Source of the DNA: Antedon mediterranea
Taxonomy: Eukaryota; Echinodermata; Crinoidea; Comatulida; Antedonidae
Length of the DNA stretch: 64,000 bases
NCBI RefSeq assembly: GCF_964355755.1
Contig: NC_092676.1
Span: 17,962,288 to 18,026,287, forward strand
Direction: 5' to 3'
Shown one piece after another: positions 14,201 to 26,200 of the stretch (position 1 is the first letter of the stretch; each line of letters starts with the position of its first letter). Position numbers and translations under genes: made by a program. The notes below the pieces were generated by a model that did not search any database, had not been told where the DNA came from, and was given only the letters and a program-made list of their open reading frames with translations.

Positions 14201-17200
14201 TTGGTCATGCTGAAAATAGATAAAATAGTTATTATATATATATATATATATAGCAGACGGTCCGAGTTCGAGTCTCGGTTGGGGCAACTTTTTCTCATTT
14301 TCCCAGATTTCCTCATCTTTATCGTTTCAAAAATTAATTAAATAATTTTCAGTGTATCACCGGGCAGTTTGGAATTTATTTCTATGCCTGTTGTGTTTAT
14401 ATTGTTACGTGTGACGAGAGTCAGGTGTCACATGTCACATGCAAATGAATCAAGTCGCCGGTGGTCAAGTGGACGAATCAGAACGGAGCGTGGTGGTGCG
14501 CGGTATTTTGGAAAGCTGTGCTGGGTGTGTGACACAAAGAAGAGAGGGACTCAGGGCCAGCCAAGGACGCTTGCGTTTAGAACTGTGCTTGAGACTGGAA
14601 GCGAGGCAGGACGATAAGAATGGGGAGGTTGTGATGTGTACGGATGGCCAGGCAAACCAACCACTCGGTATCATACGTATCTATAATTGTGTTGTTATGT
14701 ATTTTGTGCTTCGTGAAAGGAAATAAATGGAGCTCGTGCTCCTTGCATAATACTTTAAGTGTCGACTATTGTTTGTTCCAAGCCTCGTTGTTGCTATTTA
14801 GGTATTTCGGCCTAGGCCAAAAGTGGTCGTAACAATATATATATATATAAACACAGTAGGCAAAGAACATTAATTCTAAACCGCCCGGTGAATTAATGTT
14901 CTTTGCCTACTGTGTTTATATATATAAAAGTATCTCTTCGGAGATCACGCCTCGTGAATAAAAATACTGAAAGATGAGGGCGTATCAATTTGATCTCTGT
15001 TGCGCGTACGTACAACTGAGGACTAGTGCTGTTCCGCCGTACCACGCCGAGAATGTTAAAGAGTCGCTATCCAATCGAGTTTGAACAATACCATGAAAGC
15101 CCCAGTGGTCTAATGGTTAGGGCAACTGCATTATCAAGCAGACGGTCCGAGTTCGAGTCTCGGTTGGGGCGACTTTTTCTCATTCTCACAGATTTCCTCA
15201 TCTTTATCGTTTCAAATTAATTAATTAAATTTCAGTATATTACCGGGCGGTTTAGAATTAATGTTCTTTGCCTGATTTATTTATATATATTATATATATT
15301 TTATTTTTTAATTTCATACGCAGTTAAAAGTTTCATTTGAGGCTTAAGGAGGGAGTAGAAACAGTAGTAACTCTCAGTCTATCTGACTGGCACTACGTCA
15401 GATAATATGAGATTTATGAACCTTCTGGTTCACTTTTCACAGAAAACAATGTTTTCCGTGAAAGTCATGTGTTCAAAATTGAGTCAATGAGTAGTGTGCT
15501 GTACAGTAGTAGTAAATATGTAAAAGCATAAAGCTCTGTCTACACTATCAAACTAGTTTAACAAAAAAAGTGTGGTGTTCCCTAATAGGATAGTGGTATG
15601 CCTAAATATGGTAGTGATATGACATCATCGTTGAAACACTGGTTCTCATCAGATCACCAAAGTTAAGCAACGTTGGGCCCGGTTAGAGCTTGGAGGGGAT
15701 ACCATCTGGGAATACCGGGCGCTGTATATGGAGCTGGGGTCCCTTTAGGCATTTGAAATCAGCACTGCTGACTGTTATGGCAGCCCCTGCATCTAGCATC
15801 TGCCTAATCAAATCCAGTTTAGTTGGTTGCATAAAAAACATCCAAATTGAACAGCAGCACGTACCAACAGGGGTCTGGCTCAGATGTATTGGCTTATGCC
15901 TCTCCTCTTGTTAAGCCTGACGGGACGAGAGACACCCTTGGTCAATGTTGGGACCAGCCAAAGGTGCTGTAAACAGTCCTGGCCTAGTCATCATTCAGGT
16001 GAATGTAAGACTATTACTGACAATGTCGTTTAAGACAAAGTCGGCCATATATATTACATCATCATGTCCATATATGGGCACATAACATATTTTGTCACAT
16101 AAAGTTTGATAGTGTGAACAAGGCTTTACACAAACAGAACATAATAAGATAAATACTGTTATTCAATATGTTATTATAAGATGACCTGTTGTGATAGTAA
16201 GTTTTGAAACAATTTTTAAACTTCTTAGGTTAAATAATATATTTATATGTAAAAATGATTTTACCAGATACTCCAAGCCTTCTAGGATTTGTTTGGTATA
16301 AAAGGCAATTGTGTTTTCACTGTCCTTCAATGGCCCCCACTTTAACCTCAGCAGAGCTGATAAACTCCCTAACGACAAAGAATTTACATTATCACAATAA
16401 TTATTATTAAAATCACATATTTTTATATTTTATATTTTTTTTTATATAATATAAGGAAATTACTGTACATATTGGCAAATAATAATAGGTTAATCACATG
16501 CTCGCGTATAAGCATAGAATTCTGACAAAAGACTGGCAAATCCATCATAGAATTGACTGTCAATACCAGAGTCTCTCAAAACCGGAAACTCTCCATACTT
16601 TTCTTGAGGTTCAAAAGGTCCCACATAATTGTTACCATTGAAAACACATTCTGAATACCAGACTTTCTGGAAAACTAGACATATTTGGCAAGTCCAAAGG
16701 AGAGTTGACTTTATTCACCAAATTTTATACCAACGTTCCCTGGGACTATACTTGCTCATATACAGTAATAGCTTAGTAACATTTAGATATGTATAGCTAG
16801 CATACCTCCAGGCACTTGTTCCATCAATATTTTGAATACTTTTTCTTGGCTGACAGATCCCAGATATTTAACAATATTTTTGTGACTAAGTCTTGAATGA
16901 AGTAGAATTTCCTCATGCAGTGGTTGGACATCCCTTGAAAACAAAACCAAATTGAATTATTACAACCTGTACAAATATTACAATAATTAAACATTGTAAA
17001 AACCCTTATTTCTTGTATTATATGAATGAATAACTGGTTGGGAGCAGAAATGCTACTTGACCAAACTCAGTACGGTATGATTTTAATAATTCAATTAAAT
17101 AACTGTACAGTATAAGGTTTGCATGAAAATATATAGCATTTAATGTAAATACACTTAATAATTGTATGGAAAACAATGATTTGGTTTTAATAGGACACCC

Positions 17201-20200
17201 ACTAAATTCAAAGCCACTGCAAATATATCATGTTGGTATAGCAAATTCAAGATATTGAAAAGCAGTATTGGTAGTTTTATGATATGAAAATCAGGAATCT
17301 TTTAAAAAGAACAATTTACAAATTATTTCTCATCAAAAAATATATCAAGAATTGTTTTCTATTATTTCTAACACTGGAAAAAACACCTGTACTGAATTCT
17401 AGTTTGTATATATGTTGTGTAAAATAATTTCATACCATTCATTTGTAATTGGAACTTCTTTGACAGCGATTCGCACCTTTGTGTTCATATCCTTAGCTGC
17501 ATATACCACACCATATGTACCTTTTCCTAATACTACCTTTTCACCATTTTTATCATATTCATACTCAAACTACAAGATAAAAAAATAACTCTTAAAGTTT
17601 CTTCAATCCAATTGTTATCACCTTTCTGCTGAATATTCATTTTTCCCATCAGATGCTATACTGCTTTTTCTGTAGGTCTGTTTCAGGTTTGAGATTTGTT
17701 GGTAGTGTGTTATTTGGGACCTATTAGTGCTTTTCAAAGGTATTTTAATTAATTTCATACGCATTCTAACAGCAACTAACTCGCCAATTACAGGATGGAT
17801 AAACTATTTTATAATTTTATCATGCTTAAAAACTAAAAGTCTTATTTGAGGCTTTAGGGAGTGGAGTTGAAGGAGTTGTGAGTTTACAACCCTGGCACTA
17901 AGTCAGGATTGAACCCTGGAACTAAGTCAGGATTGAACCCTCGAACTAGGTCAGGATTAAACCCAGGATTGGAAGGCACGCATCTTAATCACCAAGCTAC
18001 AGCTATTGTGGTATAGAGTGCACACTGGTCTCCCTCTTAATTTAGTAAGGATATACTGGAGTAAAAGCTGATTGCTATATTTGTAGGTAGTTCTTCATCT
18101 TGCCTCAAAATATGTTCAAATAGTCCCAGCCTGGCTTGCCGCTAATCTACTGAAAAGGTTTTGTATTGCATCTCTCGTGGAGATTTTGGTTTGCTATTTT
18201 AAGCGGTATCTATTATTAGTTCTATCATTGTTTTAGCTGTTTTCTGTAAAATGTCTCGTTTGAATATATAATGATATTTAGAATGGGCCATGAAGAAATT
18301 CATTATCATAAGCTTACCGCCACAGGTTCAGAGTTCAAATCTGAGTCCCTTTCTGTTAAAAGATTATTCTTGTCTTCTAAATAATCATCAATTAATCTCA
18401 TGATCTCATCGTGAAATCTAAAAAGAATATATATTTATGGCTTCTAAAAAAGTCAATCTTATAAACTCACAAGTATTTAATTTATGCGATATGAAGATTT
18501 ATATAATGTTAAAAAAGTGGTCAAAATGCTGACAGTTCTTTTCAAATTGCTGAATTATTATAAAATAACACTTTGTTTTTGTTATATTCTTATCATTTTT
18601 GTTTCTATAATATATTAATTATACTGAAAAATAATTATATGGTTTAAGTCTACACAATACAAGTTTTATTAAGAAAAAAATGTTTATTAATGGAAATGTG
18701 TTAAAGTTATAAATAATATGTATAAAAAGAGGAATGCAGTACAAGTAGAAATTAGGAGAAAAGATGAACACAAAAACAATGGAAAATGTAACATTTTATG
18801 CAACCAGATGATAACAACAAACATTGTTAATACACTAATATGTATAGTGTACTGAAATGAAAATGTGTTTAGAGAAAAATATATTTAAAGAGATGAGATA
18901 TATGCATGGAAATAAAAGTGGGATAACCCACATAAGATAATAATAAAACAAGTTCAGCAATATATAAAATCACATGTTATATACCTTTGTCTTTGATTGG
19001 ACGATGAAAAAAATAATTGAAAGTCATCGGAGTTGTGTTGAACATATATAAACAAACACCTATCATCTCGTTTGTACAAGCTATCAAAACAAAATTGCAA
19101 AAACACATTTTTATTTAATTCTGTCAAAACTGACATATGCAAATTTAACTGTAGCAACATAGTGTATTTATGTAACATAAAACACTATAAATTGGACAAC
19201 TTACATTTTGCTTTTAAAAGAATGCGTGTGTATTGGGCAAATTTAAAATGAGGAAAATAATTAGATAAAAAAAAAGATTTTTTAACAGATTGAAAAAAAC
19301 AATCCTACCTGACACCTTTGATGGATGATATAAGGAACCTCCATTCATTAATTTTCTGAAACAATTACAATTTTTTTATTTTTTATAATTGGGTAAATAT
19401 TTGAGAAAGAAATCTATGTTCAAATTAAAATGTATTGTTATTAAATACATGGTAATTGAAATTTATATTCCAAGGTTAAAAACATGATTTAAATAGTTAC
19501 ACGCAAATACATACAAAAAAGAATACAATATTAAAATATGTAAAAACAGTAAAAAGTTATGAGACCATATAGTGAAAGTCTATGTTGTATGACAACAGTA
19601 AATTTAATTTTCCGCCAATACTAACCTTACAATTCGTGGGTTTTGCCACATGCCATAGCCTGACAGACTGAAAAGAAAAGGAGAACATAAACTTTGTTTC
19701 ACACTAGTTGAATTATTTACATGCACTGTTCAACACTGGTCTCCAATTAACAAAAAAATACAATATCTTATTGACAAGGTGCAGATTACCACAAATCTTG
19801 AATGCTTTTGGCCACAGTTTTCAAGAATACTTAAATGAGCAAATATTGCACCAGTCAGTGTGATTGAACTTTGCTTGGAAACAGAGTTATTTTCTTCTTA
19901 CTAATGAATTTACCAATAAGATGAAAACAAAGACAGTACCTTTTCATCCTCTTCTTCATTAATAGTGATAAAACTTGGCTTCATGACTTTAGATGGTTCC
20001 AAAACAAGCACAGGGAATATCACTTTAGAGTTACTGTCCTTAGTTGTCTCAACAAAGAACTCCAGCCAGAAGTTAAATAACTGCAATGCAATATTAACAA
20101 ATTATTGTTATGTTAAAATCCTAGGAGCCCCACACTCGAATTACAAGTACAAAATGGCATCATATACACACTTCTGTACAGGTGTAAATACTCGACAAGT

Positions 20201-23200
20201 CTAAAACTCTATCTACACTATCAAACTAGTTTGACAAAAAAAGTGTGATGTACCCAACTATGGTAGTGATATGCCCAAATATAGTGATATGACATCATCA
20301 TGTCCAAATATGGGCACATCACATATTTTGTCACAAAAAGTTTGATAGTATAGACAGAGCTTTTAAACACAACTTATAGATTATACTCATCTCTGGTCTT
20401 TATCTAGTGTTCTAATATAGTGGTCAACTAATAATATATTTAGTGCTTATTGCACAATGCTTCACATTATTACCCCAGTCATTTTTTGGATCTAACACAT
20501 ATGGAAACATACTCCCATAATGCAGCTAGTAATCAGCGCAATTGTGTTCTGACTTTACCAGGAATTAGGAATACTGTATTTATACCGTTTATTGTTCAGG
20601 GGGGTTTTTAGGGGGCATTTAATCAGGGGAGGCATTTATTTATATAAATAGAAATGTGTTGTAATACAATAGTGTGTATTATATATTTTGCAGGGCGTTT
20701 ATTCAAGCAAAAAATAAATGTCCTGGGGTGTTTATTCGAGGGGAGGCGTTTATTACAAATGATGTTCTATGGAAAGGTTTTTATTCGAGAAGGGTTATTC
20801 AAATAAATACGGTAGCTGAATTAATGTAATTGGAAGGTTCTTGAAAGTGCATTTTACCTCATGTTCAGGCTTAGGGTTCTCAACTGGGATTGGTATAACC
20901 TTTGTAATCATCTGAATATTGCCAAGAGTTGACTTCAAGTACCTACAACAAATATATCGAAAATTGTTTTTATCTGGATTTATATTTAGATATCTGTATA
21001 CAATTCCTTATGTTAAACCAGTAGATAATAATATAACGTTTACCTCAATAGCATTGTCTCATGAATTATATTATTATTATTATTATTATCGTTGGTAAAT
21101 TTGAAATAAACATTTTTTTTTGCTTTTTGTTTTCTTAAAGCCTATTTTCCATCAGTAGAATTTATTCACGCAAATCCAATGTTTCGCATAAAAAAAAAAA
21201 TTAAAACGTAAAATAAATGGGGAGATCAAACCTGGTTACAACTTGTAAGTTGTCCATATATGGGCACATCACATCTTTTTGTCACATAAAGTTTGATAGT
21301 GTACTAACTAATAAAGTGATCAAGTTGCTGGTGAACTATATTGTTGCAAATTTACCATGTTGGTGGCTTCAGGTTGAACATACACTCGGCAGCTTGTACA
21401 GCTTTTGAGAAGTCTCCAGCCAAGACACTAATCTCAAAGAATGTTGCAACATCCCAGTAATCTTGCAATGACATCAGACTTCCCTTCTTACCAAGAAGCA
21501 TGTTCAGTGTCACACCTATGTATGAAGACAACAAGTAAATGAAAAAAATAAAATGGGAGAAAAAACATTGATCTAAAGCATCTAGGCTTATGTCTTTTAT
21601 TTCAACTTGACTCAATCATACCAATATAGAAAATTGATGGGCAATTGGCAGAACCTTGTTCAGTTAAAATTAAAAGGTAATTCTACATTCTATCTATTGC
21701 ATTTAATGATTTTTCTTTTTAACAATTGTGAATTTCAATCCATGTATTAGAAATGCCACAAACATACCGTATGTATTCAAATAAATGCGGTTGTGTAATA
21801 TTTTGTGTAATATGGTGTGTGTATAATAAAATAAATACCCCTAAATATAAACAAGTACAACACAATTAATATCAAAAAGTGATAAAATACAGTAAAAATT
21901 GTATCAAAATGCTTGGTAAATTGTTGATCATGGCAGTCAATGGATTTATACTACGATAGCAATGTGTTGTAATACAAAATTGTGTATATGATGCATGTCA
22001 CATGTAATTTAATTATTTCGTAACGCTATTCGAGGGGGGAAGGGGGGCGGGTGTTTAGTGTTGATTCCAAATGATGTTATATGGAGGGCATTTATTTGAG
22101 GGTGGCGTTCATTCAAAGCGGTGCATTCATTTGAATAAACATGGTACCTATTTTCTGCAACTCTTGTGATTTACTGAAATCTTCACCAGACAGCACGAGT
22201 AGAGTTGCAAGATTGATGCCAGCATACTCATTGGGATGCACTTCAAAGCCTTTTCTGTACCTGCAACACACAGAAATGCAACAATTATTATTTCAACTCT
22301 TTTTAGGATTTTTTTTTGTTGGAATGTGTACAAAAAGGTGCATATTAGCTTTATAATTTTGATTTTAAATTTCCTACACATCTAACAGCGAGTACCAACT
22401 AGCCAATTACAGGATGGATAAATTATTTAATAATTTATCATGCTAAGTCTCATTTGAGGCTTAGGGAGTGAAGTTGAAAGAGCTCTGAGTTATAACCCTG
22501 GCACTAGGTCTGGATTGAACCCTGGACCTTGGAATTAGAAGGCAAGCATGTTAACCACTTAGCTATAATATGCCATCTTCTGCAAACTATTATCAATTAA
22601 CAACTGATACCCAATCTATGGACAAACATCTTTTACTTCTCTGCAACCTGAATGTGTGCCAAACATGTTGGGCTATCTCAGAAAATTGGTCTAAAAATCA
22701 CAATGTTCTAGTATAGCTTAAACACATCAAGAGAATTAGAAAGTGTCCTGGTGGGAATGCGTTATAAGATTAACTTAGACATGCATTCTTAATTTCTTTA
22801 CGGAAACTTTAGGACATAGAAAAGACAAAGAGAACAAAAAAGAATTATAAATCTAGTGTAAAAACAAAATGAAAGAGTGTTAAAATCTATTTACCAGTGT
22901 ATAGCCTTATCTCTGCTATCAGTATTTTCATACATACTTTCTGTGTACAGATCTTTGTAGATCCTTCCAGCTAAGCACAACATATCTGGAACTTGATTCT
23001 CCTTTTTCTCCAATGCTTCGTTGATGATCTTTAAAGCAGTCGCACGATCACCATTTTTGTTCCGCCTGAAAAATTTCGATAAAAAAAATTAGTAAATGAT
23101 TATTTGGTATTAAAGGTCAAAGGTATTAACTGCGCGTAGCTACAAGGCACATAATGATAAGAAAAGTCGCTAATGATGTACACGCAATCTGGGGTTCTCA

Positions 23201-26200
23201 ACAGCTACTGCTAAAAACAAACAAAAAACAAATTCAATTTTAAAAAGTAGTTTTAAAAACACCCATTAGATTTAAGGTGTTCCATTATTCACCTAAGCAG
23301 AGGACCACCAGTGACACATACTAGGCTTTATATCTGGCCTTCAAGATTACTTGTAAATTACTATCAGGCCTACATTATAAAACTGTTGAGTACCCCTGCC
23401 TTAAATAAATATAACGTTACCTGTTAAGAGCAAACACATGAAGGTGTATTATAGCTGGCTTGTCTGTAATGTTGTTATTTGACAGTTGTTCTATAGCTTT
23501 CACTAGTTTCACCATTGCATTATAATCCTAACAACCAAATAGTCAATGTTGTCAATATAATTTTTTTAAAAACCTGAATTAGATTACAACACTCATAATA
23601 TATGACTCTTAGAGCCCGTTTATACAACATGCTAAATCAACACGCATCGACGTTGGTGTGTTGTATAAAACAGAAATGGATTCCGCGTAATTACTAAACC
23701 ACCTGGAAAGGCTACTTGAAAAGGCTACTTGAGAACCGTCCAAATTTGGCCGGTTGGTGAGCTGAAGTAGCCTTGTTAAGTAGCCACAGTGGACAAGTTG
23801 CCCTTTATTATAGCAGCAAACGTTTGGCTGTGACTGACCTTCCTATTCATAACACGGCAGTTGACATTCATGCATGAACGGCTCAGTTTATGGGACTGAC
23901 CTTCGTATGTGAAAACACGAATATACATAGGTGTGTAAAGTAAGAAGGGTGTTGTATAAACACAGCCTTAAAGTCTCGCCACAAAAGCCTACTTACCTGT
24001 AAACATATTCATTGTTAAACTTATGCCCATGTGAACGTAACGCAACGATGTAGGTGCAATGCAAGCGAGTTGACCAATCACAAGATATGGTCCATGACTG
24101 GTCAGATTATTTGCGGTGCGCTTACATCCTTGCGTTGCGTTCCCAGTGGAGACCAAGCTTCACAGGCAGCTGAAAGAAAGTTAAATTGCTCTAATGTAGG
24201 TACAGTAAGGTCAACCGGGGTGGAATCTTACCTGTATTTCTCTGTAAGATAGCAAAAGCTGATGGACAATATCACCTGTGAGCAAGAGCTGATCATCCAT
24301 TCGCTTCTTTAAAACTGATAATTCCTACAAAATGATGAACAAATAATACAATTAAAAAATAACATTGATTATAAAAAATAATGCAATTTGCAATGATGCT
24401 CCTATTGAGCTGAGTTGAATAGAACTTTGAAAGGAAATATTCTGCCCATTCAACGCATACAAAACATTCATTTTTGTTCTGTATTCCTTTGTTTAAGTAA
24501 TCTGCCATTCCATCTAGAATCAAATGTCACAAACTAGACCATGCTACACATGGGTGCTCAGACTTTTAATCACATTGCAAATTATTTTTATGAGTGAGAT
24601 ATGTTATATATGACTTATGTTTAATATTCTGTAATGTGAAAAATGGGAGGCTTCTTATCCAAATACAGTTGAATTCATACTAAGGGGACACCTTTGGGGC
24701 CCAACAAAATGTTTCAATATGCCCATATGAAGGATGTCTCCTGAATAGGGTTAGATGCAGTGTTAAAGCATGTATGCTCTCTTAATAGGAGAGTGCTCTG
24801 AATAAAGTAGATTTACTAGTAGTGTTTGTTAGCACAAATCGAAAGCGTCCTCTTCCACCCATCTTCCGAATCCCTCTTTGCGACGAATTATAGTTCCTTG
24901 AGTTTTTTACTTCAGCGAAATTGGTAGTTCAAATTGTTTTTACTTTTTGCGAAGCAAAAAATGCGCAGCAAATCAGAGCTCTGGAAATGAGTTTTGACAC
25001 GTTCATGAGCACTCATTTGAATCAAACAAACGATAAGCATAAAAATCACAGCTATTCGCTCTTTGTAGTGGATTGGAAAAGGTAGCACGTTTTTTTTTCT
25101 CTGCGAAACGTTGGATGGACGCAAACAAATTGGCTTTAGGAGGAGTTCTACTGTCTATTCGTTATTTCCTATAATACAAGTGGTTTAGGTCTTTCTTATC
25201 TCCGTAATCTTTACTGTGATACAGATAGGTGTAGTTTGAAGGAAATCTTAGTGAAAGAAGATCACTCATGTTCTGTAAATAAATACATATGTGTTTAATG
25301 ATATCAATATTTTACCTTGGCCAGCTGTTCACCTTTATATCTCCTTCTTGCTTCTCTAATACCTTTAAGTAAAAGCTCCTTTGCACATTCTCTATAGAAT
25401 AAAATTTTTTTTTTTAAATAATTCGTATTGTATGAAATATTATAATAGACATAATTTGGGTATTAGGCATATTGAAATTTCATTTTCAAAGGTCCATGCT
25501 AAATCTGTTGTACTATAACCAGACAAAAATCCTGAAGAAATGTATGAAAAGTTGAAGTAAGTATAACAACTTTAGGAATCTCAAATGCACCACCATTTGA
25601 ACTATAGTGACCTAATTGATTTCAAGTATAAATTAAACCACTTTATGATTTGATCTATTTTAAACAGTCTCCAAACCACTATAAACATGTCTATTGTTTG
25701 TCTTTGCTAGCATAATTGACATTGAGCCACTCAACCCAACTTAGGAATGGTAAATTTAATGTACAGAATAGTTATAAAAATAATGTGTTAGCTTCTGTAT
25801 TCAATCACCGTAGCAATTTGTTTAAGACGCAATTGTACAGACTTTTTACATTACTACACAAAAATAAACATGAATACATTTTTACCTGTTTGTTACTTGC
25901 ATTTCTTCGTAAACAGATTTTAAACGACTATACAATGGTGGGCAAATCTTTGATAATGAATCACCTGATCCTTTGACAGGTTTGAAGACACAGGCCATAT
26001 CACACACATAACACTGGCCATCAGGGTCAAGCTTGTAAGGGAAGAAGTGGTAGCCAGATTCCAAACATGAATTCTGTAAATAGAAACAAATTAAAAATGA
26101 TAATATATAATAAAGAGAGAAAGAGTTGGAAGAGGAAGGCTTACAGAAACATAGTACTTTTTAGGCCAAAGCTATGGGCGATTAGTGGTGTGGGTGGCTA

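Noticed and set aside
14369-14832. Several open frames of 60-95 codons
   Set aside because: They lie within the solo LTR and have no recognisable product.
15096-15168. Functional tRNA gene
   Set aside because: The cloverleaf needs an 8-nt anticodon loop and the sequence continues into a SINE body seen in other copies.
15640-15740. Genuine 5S rRNA gene
   Set aside because: Diverged from 5S, lacks the intact 5' part, and is flanked by a target duplication with a non-5S body; a SINE head.
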